Below are positions 46,627-55,648 of a DNA stretch of 64,000 nucleotides, in pieces. Origin of the DNA: an uncultured bacterium. Its GTDB lineage: Bacteria > Planctomycetota > UBA1135 > GCA-002686595. The notes below the pieces were generated by a model. The model was not told where the DNA came from. It saw only the letters and a program-made list of their open reading frames with translations, and did no database searches. The stretch's first letter is position 1; each line of letters starts with the position of its first letter. The DNA lies in contig CALEMP010000157.1 in the NCBI GenBank assembly GCA_937910685.1, forward strand, positions 1-64,000, given 5' to 3'. The translations under genes and the position numbers were made by a program.

Positions 46627-48639
46627 ATGCTTCCCATGCAATACGCCCCAGGATCCACGGTTGATCCGCGCCCCACAATTCATCTCGACCGAGAAGCCTG
46701 TCTCCGTATCGAACGCGCCCAACACCGGGAGTGGATCGAGGCGGATGGGCTCGGGGGCTTTGCCTCGTCCACCGTTCACCTGTGCGGAACGCGTCGGTAT
46801 CACGGGCTGCTCAGCGGGCACCTGCCGGACGGAGGGAAGCGTCACATGTTCTTGGCGCGGCTTGAAGAGGAACTGATCGGTGGCGAGCGCGCCTTTCCCA
46901 TTTCCACCTGCCGTTACCCCGACACCTTTCACCCCGAGGGTTGGACTTCGATTGAGTCCTTCGAGCTGAACCCTCATCCCTGTTGGACCTATCGTCTTGG
47001 CTTGGCTACCTTGCGGCGTGAGATCTTGGTGCCCCGCGGACAACAAGCCGTCCTGATTCGTTGGACCCTAAGCGGCGAACGAACCGGCCTCAAGCTGCGC
47101 GTTCGTCCCCTGTTTGCTGTGCGCGCTCTCGATGCCCTGCAACTTGAGAACGTGGACCTCAATACTCGGGCGCACCGGAATGGCCGCGGCATTGACTATC
47201 AACCCTACGAGGGCTTGCCGACCACCCACTTGGTTTGGTCCGTGGACAAGCCTGCTTTTTCTGCGGATCCCCTTTGGTACCGCCAAATCGAGTACAGCCA
47301 AGACATTGCTCGCGGCTATGACGGCCACGAGGACCAATTTGCACCGGGGCGCTTCGATTTAGACTTGGAGCTAGGACAGAGCGTGACCCTTGCCGCCTCC
47401 CTCGGGGGCGAAGTGGAAGATCCGAGCGCACTCTTTGACCAAGAGGTCGCCCGGCGCAGGGCCTTTCCTGCCACGAACCTGGTGGAGCAGCTAGGGGAAG
47501 CGGGCGAGAAGTTCCTGTACAAGGACAGCGCGGGGAGGCCCGGCATCTTGGCGGGCTTTCCTTGGTTCGAGGAGTGGGGCCGCGACACGTTCATTGCTCT
47601 GCCGGGCTTGACTCTCTCTCGGGGGGATCTAGAGGGCTGCAGGGCCGTTTTGGCAGGTGCGTTGCCTTTCCTGAAAAATGGCCTCTTGCCAAACATCTAT
47701 GGGCGGGATGTGGCCAGCAGCCACTATGGCTCGGCGGATGCGGCCCTTTGGTTTAGCCGCGCCGTGCGTTTGTACATGCAAGCTGGCGGGGACCAGGGTT
47801 TCATCAAGGGAGAGTTACTGCCCGCGCTGATTTCGATAGCTGAGGCGTACTTGCGGGGAACAGATTTGGGTTTGCGGGTGGACGACGAGGGCCTCTTGTT
47901 CGCCGGATCGGAAGAGCTCAACGCTACTTGGATGGATGCTCAGTACGGCGGCGAGCCCGTGACCCCCCGCGCCGGTGCGCCGGTGGAACTCAATGCCCTT
48001 TGGTATGCCTTGCTGGGGTCTTTGGAAGAGCTCCACGAGGGCGAGGCTATGCGCGAAGAAGCTCGGCGTTGGCGTCAGCAAGCGGACAAGACCGCCGAGT
48101 CCTTCCTGCGACGTTTTTGGTTGCCCGATCAGCGGCATCTGGCAGACGTGTGGGATGGAGAACGCGCTGATGGGACCTTGCGCCCCAACCAGATTTTGGC
48201 GGCGGCCATGGATCTGTCTCCCCTGTCGATTGGCAAGCGAACGGATGTGGTTGCGGCGGTGGAGTCCGTTCTCTTGACACCGAGAGGCCTGCGGACCCTT
48301 GACCCCCGGGACGAACGCTATGTGGGTTGCTACCAAGGGGATTCGAAAGCGCGGGATTTAGCCTATCACCAGGGAACGGTCTGGCCGTGGCTCCTGGGAA
48401 TGTTCACCGAGGCCAGCCTGCGTGTTCGGCCCGTGGACTCGGTGCATGTGCGCTCCTTGGCCGAGATTTTGAATGACTTTGCGGACCATATAACCGAGCA
48501 CGGCCTTGGTTCGGTAGCCGAAGTTTTTGATGGGGATCCACCCCACCGTCCCGCCGGTTGCCCGGCCCAGGCATGGAGTGTGGCGGAAGTTCTGCGCTCG
48601 CTGGTTCTCTTGGAGGAGCACGGTATATGCGGGTCTTGA
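46627..48639 (+). CDS. Glycogen debranching enzyme (amylo-alpha-1,6-glucosidase type)
   Basis: 670 residues. The N-terminal domain starts REWIEADGLGGFASSTVHLC, with TRRYHGLLSG, both diagnostic of the bacterial GDE_N / GDE_C family (GH133-type). The C-terminal (alpha/alpha)6 catalytic barrel has GFPWFEEWGRDTFIALPGL (about residue 315), a conserved NATWMDAQ (about 435), VELNALWYALL and AYHQGTVWPWLLGMF. It removes alpha-1,6 branches from glycogen. It begins the glycogen island and overlaps the GT4 gene by 13 bases. A second Met at residue 4 could also start it. Confidence 0.94.
   Translation: MLPMQYAPGSTVDPRPTIHLDREACLRIERAQHREWIEADGLGGFASSTVHLCGTRRYHGLLSGHLPDGGKRHMFLARLEEELIGGERAFPISTCRYPDTFHPEGWTSIESFELNPHPCWTYRLGLATLRREILVPRGQQAVLIRWTLSGERTGLKLRVRPLFAVRALDALQLENVDLNTRAHRNGRGIDYQPYEGLPTTHLVWSVDKPAFSADPLWYRQIEYSQDIARGYDGHEDQFAPGRFDLDLELGQSVTLAASLGGEVEDPSALFDQEVARRRAFPATNLVEQLGEAGEKFLYKDSAGRPGILAGFPWFEEWGRDTFIALPGLTLSRGDLEGCRAVLAGALPFLKNGLLPNIYGRDVASSHYGSADAALWFSRAVRLYMQAGGDQGFIKGELLPALISIAEAYLRGTDLGLRVDDEGLLFAGSEELNATWMDAQYGGEPVTPRAGAPVELNALWYALLGSLEELHEGEAMREEARRWRQQADKTAESFLRRFWLPDQRHLADVWDGERADGTLRPNQILAAAMDLSPLSIGKRTDVVAAVESVLLTPRGLRTLDPRDERYVGCYQGDSKARDLAYHQGTVWPWLLGMFTEASLRVRPVDSVHVRSLAEILNDFADHITEHGLGSVAEVFDGDPPHRPAGCPAQAWSVAEVLRSLVLLEEHGICGS
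48612..48618 (+). promoter_or_regulatory. Shine-Dalgarno GGAGGAG of the GT4 gene inside the debranching gene
   Basis: GGAGGAG is eight bases before ATG 48627 and lies within the last codons of the debranching gene, which supports this start and translational coupling. Confidence 0.75.
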
Positions 48640-50222
48640 TGTTGGGCTGGGAATTGCCGCCGCACATTTCGGGTGGCTTAGGCACTGCCTGTCAGGGCCT
48701 TGTGGAGGGCCTCGATTCCGCGGGTGTGGAGGTCGTCTTTGTGGTGCCGCGTGCCTACGGGGACGAGCAGGCCGGCCGCGCCAAGGTGATTGGCGGACAT
48801 GGGGTGCAACTGGATCAAGCTCCTGGGCAGCCGGGATTCCAAGAAGAACCCGACGAGGGGGTGATCTCGGAGTCCAGGGCAAAACCTGTTCCGGTGCTGG
48901 CTGGAGTGGGCGCCAGAGCTCTGGACGAAGTCGCCCCGCACGATGTAAGTCCTGGTCCCGCAGATCAACTCCATGTGTCCGACCAGCGCCCCGGCGCGCC
49001 CGTTCCCGGAGTGCGCACGGTCTTGGTGGAAAGTCCCCTGCGCCCTTACCAGGATTCAGAGTCCTACTTGGAGCTAGTCCAGAGCCTAGAGGCCAATGGC
49101 GAAAGCTCCTCTTCCGCCGGGACAACGTTCCTTGGGCGCCAACTCAACGAGCAACTGAGCGCCGGCCAAGCCGAGCCTTTCGAGGGGGCTGCCATTACGG
49201 ACCCCGCCGCCTGGGAAGCACTCGCGCACACGGCCGCTAAGATCGCCAAGGAGCGTTTCCTGCGGGGAGAGAACGCCCCTGAAGAGGCTCGCTTCACCGG
49301 GGGCTATGGTCCGGACCTTTTTGGCGAAGTGGCACGCTATGCCCAGGTCGTGGCAGAAATTGCCCTGCGCGAAAAGGTCGATCTGGTGCACGCCCATGAT
49401 TGGATGACCTATCCCGCGGGGATCGCTGCGGCGAAAGCCCTCGGTGTCCCGCTCTTGATTCACGTGCACGCCACCGAGTTTGATCGCAGCGGTGAAAACC
49501 CCGATCCCCGTGTTTATGCCCTTGAGTGCATGGGTATCCATGCGGCAGATCGCATCGTTTGCGTTTCCCATTTCACCGGGCGCACGGTGCGCTACAAGCA
49601 CGGGGCGGACCCGGAAAAGATTCGCGTGTTGCACAACGCGGTGACCCAAAAGGAACAGCGGGCACAATGGCACACGGGGCGCACCTTAAAAGGCCCAATC
49701 GTCCTGTACCTCGGGCGCGTGACCATGCAAAAGGGCCCGGACTATTTCCTCCAGGCCGCAGCTAAGGTGGCGAAGCTGCGACCGGACGTGAACTTTGTGC
49801 TCTCGGGAAGCGGCGACATGTTGCCGAGCATGATGATGCAATCCGCGCGACTTGGTCTGGCGCGCAATGTGTTCTTCACGGGTTTTTTGCGGGGCAAAGA
49901 GGTCGAGCGCATGTACTCCATGGCGGATTTGTACGTTATGCCTAGTGTTAGCGAGCCGTTTGGCATCACCCCCCTCGAGGCTATGGCGCTGGACGTTCCG
50001 GTGATCGTTTCTAAGCAGAGCGGCGTCTCGGAAATCGTGGCCAATGCGCTCAAGGTTGACTATTGGGATGTGGACGAGCTAGCCAACAAGATGCTGGCGG
50101 TGATCACCTATGCGCCCCTGCGGAAACAGTTGATTGACCAAGGCCGGGACGAAGTGGGGCGCATGCGTTGGGATGTGCGCGGCGAGTTGCTGCGGACCTA
50201 CTACGAGGAGCTAGTGGCATGA
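48627..50222 (+). CDS. GT4-family glycosyltransferase of the glycogen island
   Basis: 531 residues. The N-terminal Rossmann fold opens with MRVLMLGWELPPHISGGLGTAC, the KxGG-like start of GT4/GT5 glycogen synthases. An acidic, low-conservation insertion covers about residues 60-200. The acceptor region has HAHDWMTYPAGIAAAKALGV; the C-terminal donor-binding domain has VLYLGRVTMQKGPDYFLQAA, and the catalytic SEPFGITPLEAMA (about residues 445-457). It may extend alpha-glucan or make maltose-1-phosphate-type products. It is coupled to the debranching enzyme upstream and to the GH57 gene downstream (ATGA). Confidence 0.88.
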   Translation: MRVLMLGWELPPHISGGLGTACQGLVEGLDSAGVEVVFVVPRAYGDEQAGRAKVIGGHGVQLDQAPGQPGFQEEPDEGVISESRAKPVPVLAGVGARALDEVAPHDVSPGPADQLHVSDQRPGAPVPGVRTVLVESPLRPYQDSESYLELVQSLEANGESSSSAGTTFLGRQLNEQLSAGQAEPFEGAAITDPAAWEALAHTAAKIAKERFLRGENAPEEARFTGGYGPDLFGEVARYAQVVAEIALREKVDLVHAHDWMTYPAGIAAAKALGVPLLIHVHATEFDRSGENPDPRVYALECMGIHAADRIVCVSHFTGRTVRYKHGADPEKIRVLHNAVTQKEQRAQWHTGRTLKGPIVLYLGRVTMQKGPDYFLQAAAKVAKLRPDVNFVLSGSGDMLPSMMMQSARLGLARNVFFTGFLRGKEVERMYSMADLYVMPSVSEPFGITPLEAMALDVPVIVSKQSGVSEIVANALKVDYWDVDELANKMLAVITYAPLRKQLIDQGRDEVGRMRWDVRGELLRTYYEELVA

Positions 50223-51424
50223 CCGCGGTCACTTTTTACTTCCAGATCCACCAGCCATATCGATTGCGGCAGTACAGCTTCTTCGATGTGGGCCGGCGTC
50301 ATGACTACTTTGATGATCTGGAAAACAAGCGTATTCTGAAGCGGGTGGCGGACAAGTGCTATCGGCCCATGACGCTTCTGTTGGAGGAACTAGTCGACCG
50401 TCACGAGGGCCGCTTCAAGTGCAGCTTCTCGGTTTCCGGCACGGCCCTCGACCAGTTGGCCCGCTGGGCCCCCGATGTGATTGAGACCTTCCGGCGCATG
50501 GCGAAAACCGGCTGCGTGGAATTTCTTTGCGAGACCACTCACCACAGCCTGGCGGCCCTGGTGGATGAAAAGGAGTTTCGCGATCAGGTCCGTTGCCAGA
50601 AAGCACGGATTGCAGCGCTCACCGGCCGCACGCCCACCACCTTCCGTAACACAGAGTTGGTCTACTCGAACCAGATTGCGCGCATGGCCGAGCAGTGTGG
50701 ATTCAACACGATCATGGCCGAAGGTGCAGATCACCTAATTGGGTGGCGCAGCCCGCACCACCTCTATCGGCCAGAAGGTACAGAGTCGATCTTGACCATG
50801 CTGCGTTCGTACAAGCTGTCCGATGACATCGCCTTCAGGTTTTCCAACCGCGGTTGGGACGAGTGGCCCATGGACGCCAAAAAGTTCACCAAGTGGGTGA
50901 TGGACTTGCCCGAGAGCGATGACGTGGTGGGCCTGTTTATGGACTTTGAAACATTTGGCGAGCACCAGTGGGAGGACACGGGAATCTTTGATTTCATGCG
51001 TCACCTGCCCAGCGCCATTCTGGAAGAGGAGCGCTTGAGCTTTGCCCTTCCTTCCGAGATTGCAGCGGAGGTCGACCCCATCGCGCGCCTCGATGCACCT
51101 CTGCCGGTTTCTTGGGCTGATGCGGAACGGGACCTGACCGCTTGGTTGGGCAACCCCATGCAGCGGGCCGCCCACGAGGCGCTCTATGATCTCGGCCCCC
51201 ATGTGAGGGGCACCGGGGATCCAGCCCTCCTCGAAACCTGGCGAAAACTGACCACCTCGGACCACTTCTATTACATGTGCGTCAAGTTCTTCTCTGACGG
51301 TGATGTACACAAGTACTTCAGTCCGTATTCTTCTCCCTACGATGCCTATATTGCCCTCATGAATGTGATGGGCGACCTCCGCCAGCGCATAGATGCTCCT
51401 GCTGGTTTGACCTCTCCCCAATAG
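50219..51424 (+). CDS. GH57-family alpha-amylase / glucanotransferase
   Basis: 401 residues, starting at the ATG of an ATGA overlap. The five GH57 motifs can be followed: HQPYRL (motif 1), ETTHHSLAAL (motif 2), TFRNTELVYSN with the nucleophile Glu (motif 3), MDFETFGEHQ with the acid/base Asp (motif 4) and the C-terminal LTTSDHFYYMCVKF region. Length suits a single catalytic barrel without extra domains. It would cut or rearrange alpha-1,4-glucan in the cytoplasm (no signal peptide). Six bases separate it from the fusion gene. Confidence 0.92.
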   Translation: MTAVTFYFQIHQPYRLRQYSFFDVGRRHDYFDDLENKRILKRVADKCYRPMTLLLEELVDRHEGRFKCSFSVSGTALDQLARWAPDVIETFRRMAKTGCVEFLCETTHHSLAALVDEKEFRDQVRCQKARIAALTGRTPTTFRNTELVYSNQIARMAEQCGFNTIMAEGADHLIGWRSPHHLYRPEGTESILTMLRSYKLSDDIAFRFSNRGWDEWPMDAKKFTKWVMDLPESDDVVGLFMDFETFGEHQWEDTGIFDFMRHLPSAILEEERLSFALPSEIAAEVDPIARLDAPLPVSWADAERDLTAWLGNPMQRAAHEALYDLGPHVRGTGDPALLETWRKLTTSDHFYYMCVKFFSDGDVHKYFSPYSSPYDAYIALMNVMGDLRQRIDAPAGLTSPQ

Positions 51425-51430
51425 CAGTTC

Positions 51431-54400
51431 ATGAGTCATACCCTCTTCGAGGTTTCCTGGGAAGTCGCCAACAAAGTTGGCGGCATTCACACCGTTGTAT
51501 CCAGCAAGGCTCGGACCCTTGTGGACCGGTTTGGCGACGATTATGTGGCCCTCGGCCCGATGCTGTTGCAAGACGACACGAACTCGCCGGCCTTCGAGGA
51601 CGAATCGGGGTTTGAGGATCTCAAGCTAGCATGCCGCCAAAGAGGTGTCACCGTTCGCGTGGGACGTTGGGCTGTGCTTGGGGATCCGCGGGTGATTCTG
51701 GTGGGTTTCAGTGGGCTCTTCGAGAAGAAGGACACGATCCTCTCGGGTCTTTGGGAAAGGTACAAGGTCGATTCACTTTTAGGCGAATGGGACTACGTGG
51801 AGCCCGTCGTGTTTGGTCACGCATCGGCTATCGTGATTGAAGAGTGGTATCGGCTGTACACCGAGCCCAGCGGCCAAGGGGCAGTGGCGCAATTCCACGA
51901 ATGGATGACCGGCAGCGGCTTGTTGCAACTGCGTCAGAGTTTGCCCCAGGTGGGCACGATTTTCACGACCCATGCGACCATGCTGGGCCGCGCCCTGTCG
52001 GCCACAGGCAAACCGCCCGCCGAGGCCCTTGCCGGACGCACTCCCGCGGAAATGGCATCGGAGATTGGCGTCTCTGCCAAGCACTCCATCGAGGGTACTT
52101 GCGCTCGGGAAGCCGACGTGTTCACCACGGTCAGCGGTATCACCGCCGCCGAGGCAGAACTCTTGCACGCAAGGCGACCGGATCCCTTGCTGCCTAACGG
52201 GCTGGACCTGGAATGGATCCAGGAACTCGCCTCGCGACCCGGTCCGGCGGAAGCCCGCAAGCGGCTGGAAGCGGTGGTCGAAGCGGTGACCGGCGAACCG
52301 GTGGGGGATGCGGCATTGATTTGCACCTCCGGGCGCTATGAATTTCACAACAAGGGCATTGATGTGTTGCTCGATGCCCTCGCGATGATGGAGGGCAGTG
52401 AGGGCCGCAATGTTGTGCTGCTGGCTCTCGTGCCTGCCGGCACCGCTGGCCTGCGTCGTGCCTTGCGTGGGCGGCTTGCGGGGACGGAGGCCACCGAAGG
52501 TTCCATAGGTCGTCTGACCCATGAGCTGTTCGATCCGGAGGGCGACCCCATTCGCCAACGTTGCATCGAGCGCGGCCTGAACAATGCTGCTGGCTCGCGC
52601 GTCAAGGTGGTGCATGTACCCGTGTACTTGCCCAGTTCGGAACCTTTCGACATGGAATATGAAGCGGCCCTCGCCGCCTGTGACCTGTCCTGTTTTGCCA
52701 GCTTTTATGAGCCCTGGGGCTATACACCCCCGGAGTCCATCGCTCTTGGGGTGCCCACGGTGACCACCGACTGCGCGGGCTTTGGTGCCTGGGCGCGTGA
52801 ACGCAATCTGGGCGATAGCGATGGTGTCTTGCTGCTCGATCGAGTTGGTAAGGACCTCAGTCAAGTGGCGAGGGAGCTCGCCACTATGCTTGAGGGCGCA
52901 ATCGACGGCGCGCCTCCCGCAACCCACGAAGCATGCCTTGCCACCTCCCGTCAGCTCTCCTGGGCATCTCTGATCGAGCCTTACATCGAGTCTTTCGATC
53001 GCGCCCTGGAAATAGGCACCGCCCGTGGACTGAGCAGTGCGCCGCGTAACATCTTGCCCGTGGCGCCCACCGAGGTCGAAACCTCCCTGGCGCCGCGCCT
53101 GATGGGCTTCGAGGTCAGTGCTCGTTTGCCCGAAGTCTTGCGCCCTCTTGAGCGCATTGCCCGAAACCTGTGGTGGACTTGGCACCCAGAGGCCGAATCC
53201 CTGTTTGCGGATCTTGCTCCCCAGCTGTGGAAGGCCACGGGGCAAAACCCTGTGGCGGTGCTACGCCGGGTTTACGTCCAGGATGCAAAGGCCAAGGCGG
53301 AAGACCCTGTTTATCGGGAGCGTTTGGAGAAGGTTAGCGCGCAATTGGACGCCTACCTTGCCGAGCCGCCCCGTGAGTTGCAGCACATGGGGGAGACGGT
53401 GATCACCACCGATCGTCCAATTGCCTATTTCTGCTTCGAGTACGGCCTGCACGCCAGCATCCCGATTTATTCCGGCGGCTTGGGCGTGCTCGCTGGCGAT
53501 CACTTGAAGGCTGCAAGCGATGTGAATTTGCCCTTGGTTGCGGTGGGCCTGTTCTATCGCGGAGGCTTTATGCGCCAGGCCTTGACCGCCACGGGCGAGC
53601 AGATGGCCCATGAAGTGAATCTGGATCCGGTGGATTTACCCATTGAACCCATGCGGAATGCGGATGGTTCTCTGGTGCAGGTCCAGGTCCTGATGCCCGA
53701 GGGCCGTGTCCTCTTGCGAGGCTTTGAACTTACCGTTGGTCGCGTGCGGCTGTTGCTCTTGGATGCGGATCACGAAGAGAACGATCCCTCCGATCGCCGT
53801 TTGACTCGGCGCTTGTATGCGGGTGACCACGAGGATCGTCTGCGCCAGGAAATCGTTCTAGGCCGCGGAGGAGTCAAGCTCCTGCGTGCCGCCGGTATTG
53901 ACCCCGGGGTGGTGCACTTGAACGAGGGGCACGCAGGCTTTGCGACCCTTGAGAGGATTTCGGGCCTTGTGCGCGAAGAAGGCCTGACCTTTGGGGAGGC
54001 ACTTGAGGTCGTGCGCGCCTCCTCGGTGTTCACCACGCATACTCCGGTCCCTGCCGGCCACGATGTATTTGGTGAAGATCTCATGCGGCGCTATTTTGCG
54101 GATTCAGCCAACTGGATCGGCTTGCCCTGGGAAAAACTCATGTCTCTGGGTTCTGATGCCCACGGCAATGGCTGCTTCAACATGAGTTACCTTTGCCTTT
54201 CAACCAGTGGTTTCGTCAATGGCGTGGCCAAAAAGCACGGGGAGGTCAGTCGCGACCTCTTGAAAGATTACTGGGGCGGCTTCCTCTTGTCGGAAGTTCC
54301 TGTGACCAGCGTCACCAACGGCATTCACACCCCCACTTGGACGCGCCCGGGTATCGCTCGATTGTTGGGCGCCGGCAATGGTTCTGCCCGTCCCGAGCAC

Positions 54401-55633
54401 TTTGCCGCAGCAGAGAGCGTCAATCCCCATGCCCTCTGGGAAGAGCGTTGCACTGCCCGCCGCGAGATGCTGGACATGGTGCGCAATAGCGTCCAAGAGA
54501 GTTATGTGCGTCGCACAGACGATCCCCGTGTTGCCGCCCGGGCAATGGCCGGGATCCGCGAGGACGCCCTAGTGATTGGTTTTGCCCGTCGCTTTGCAAC
54601 CTACAAGCGCGCCACTCTGGTCTTTCAGGATGAGGAGCGCCTCGCGCGGCTTTTGAATGATGCTGATCGGCCTGTGCACTTTGTCTTTGCGGGCAAAGCC
54701 CACCCGCGAGATCGCGCGGGTCAGGACATTCTGCAACGTGTTTTCGAACTCACCCGCAGAACGCCATTCCTGGGCAAGGTGTTTTTCCTTGAGGACTACG
54801 ACATCTCGTCGGCGCGACTGCTGAACCAGGGCGTGGACGTGTGGCTCAACAACCCCACTCGGCCCCTAGAGGCTAGTGGAACTTCGGGCATGAAGGTTGC
54901 CGCCAACGGAGGCTTGAACCTATCAATCCTTGATGGTTGGTGGATTGAAGGTTGCGATGGTCGCAACGGCTGGGCCATTGGAACCGAAGAGCGGATCTAC
55001 GACGACCAGCCCCGACAAGACCAGTTGGACAACCAATCGCTCTTGCACTTGTTAGAAACCGAGATCGTGCCGCTCTTCTTCGAGCGCGAAGCCGATGGAT
55101 TCCCGCGCCGCTGGATGGAGCGTGTGACCCATGCCTTAGCTACCTTACCCGCATTGTTCAGTACCGACCGCATGGTGGAAGAATACGCCGAGCGCGCCTA
55201 TGTGCCCCTGGCTGCGGAGCACACTCGCATGAAAATGGGCGGCTTCCAAGTGGCCCGATCCCGGGCCGCACGCCTGCGTCGATTGCGTCGTGGTTTCCCC
55301 AATGTGTGCATTGTTGCGGCTCGCGTCGGAGACCTGACCGAATTGACTGGGGGCGACCGTGTGCGCGTGGAGATGGACGTGCAACTTGCGGACCTTGTGG
55401 CCGAGGACCTTTGCGCTGAGCTGATCGTGGGACATTCGACCCATGGACCGGACTTGGCGGGAGCATCCCACGTGGAATTAGAGCCCACGGGCGAGATCCA
55501 CGATGGCGTGCAGACGTTTTCCGGCATCTTCGAGGTGCGCACGTCCGGTTCCTATGCCTACGGCCTACGGGTCAAGGCAAAGATCGAAGGGGAAGGCCTG
55601 CGCGGATCGAGTTCCATGATGCGTTGGGCTTGA
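51431..55633 (+). CDS. GT3 glycogen synthase fused to GT35 alpha-glucan phosphorylase
   Basis: 1400 residues. Residues about 1-530 are a GT3 glycogen synthase, the animal/fungal type: LFEVSWEVANKVGGIHTVVS at the start, then FHEWMTGSGLL, FTTHATMLGR, SGRYEFHNKGID and the catalytic YEPWGYTPPESIALG (about residues 428-442). Residues about 550-1390 are a GT35 phosphorylase of the short bacterial type: RNLWWTWHPEAESLF, CFEYGLHASIPIYSGGLGVL, LNEGHAGF, FTTHTPVPAGHD, RRFATYKRATL and the PLP lysine in EASGTSGMKVAANGG. Both active sites look intact. A synthase and a phosphorylase in one chain could sense or remodel glycogen chains. It closes the GDE-GT4-GH57 run. Confidence 0.95.
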   Translation: MSHTLFEVSWEVANKVGGIHTVVSSKARTLVDRFGDDYVALGPMLLQDDTNSPAFEDESGFEDLKLACRQRGVTVRVGRWAVLGDPRVILVGFSGLFEKKDTILSGLWERYKVDSLLGEWDYVEPVVFGHASAIVIEEWYRLYTEPSGQGAVAQFHEWMTGSGLLQLRQSLPQVGTIFTTHATMLGRALSATGKPPAEALAGRTPAEMASEIGVSAKHSIEGTCAREADVFTTVSGITAAEAELLHARRPDPLLPNGLDLEWIQELASRPGPAEARKRLEAVVEAVTGEPVGDAALICTSGRYEFHNKGIDVLLDALAMMEGSEGRNVVLLALVPAGTAGLRRALRGRLAGTEATEGSIGRLTHELFDPEGDPIRQRCIERGLNNAAGSRVKVVHVPVYLPSSEPFDMEYEAALAACDLSCFASFYEPWGYTPPESIALGVPTVTTDCAGFGAWARERNLGDSDGVLLLDRVGKDLSQVARELATMLEGAIDGAPPATHEACLATSRQLSWASLIEPYIESFDRALEIGTARGLSSAPRNILPVAPTEVETSLAPRLMGFEVSARLPEVLRPLERIARNLWWTWHPEAESLFADLAPQLWKATGQNPVAVLRRVYVQDAKAKAEDPVYRERLEKVSAQLDAYLAEPPRELQHMGETVITTDRPIAYFCFEYGLHASIPIYSGGLGVLAGDHLKAASDVNLPLVAVGLFYRGGFMRQALTATGEQMAHEVNLDPVDLPIEPMRNADGSLVQVQVLMPEGRVLLRGFELTVGRVRLLLLDADHEENDPSDRRLTRRLYAGDHEDRLRQEIVLGRGGVKLLRAAGIDPGVVHLNEGHAGFATLERISGLVREEGLTFGEALEVVRASSVFTTHTPVPAGHDVFGEDLMRRYFADSANWIGLPWEKLMSLGSDAHGNGCFNMSYLCLSTSGFVNGVAKKHGEVSRDLLKDYWGGFLLSEVPVTSVTNGIHTPTWTRPGIARLLGAGNGSARPEHFAAAESVNPHALWEERCTARREMLDMVRNSVQESYVRRTDDPRVAARAMAGIREDALVIGFARRFATYKRATLVFQDEERLARLLNDADRPVHFVFAGKAHPRDRAGQDILQRVFELTRRTPFLGKVFFLEDYDISSARLLNQGVDVWLNNPTRPLEASGTSGMKVAANGGLNLSILDGWWIEGCDGRNGWAIGTEERIYDDQPRQDQLDNQSLLHLLETEIVPLFFEREADGFPRRWMERVTHALATLPALFSTDRMVEEYAERAYVPLAAEHTRMKMGGFQVARSRAARLRRLRRGFPNVCIVAARVGDLTELTGGDRVRVEMDVQLADLVAEDLCAELIVGHSTHGPDLAGASHVELEPTGEIHDGVQTFSGIFEVRTSGSYAYGLRVKAKIEGEGLRGSSSMMRWA

Positions 55634-55641
55634 GCGCGCGC

Positions 55642-55647
55642 TAGGCT
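55642..55647 (+). promoter_or_regulatory. -10-like TAGGCT before the sugar-kinase gene
   Basis: TAGGCT, seven bases, ATG 55655. Same layout as at other genes of the window; would give a leaderless mRNA from the second Met of the kinase. Confidence 0.3.
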
Positions 55648-55648
55648 C

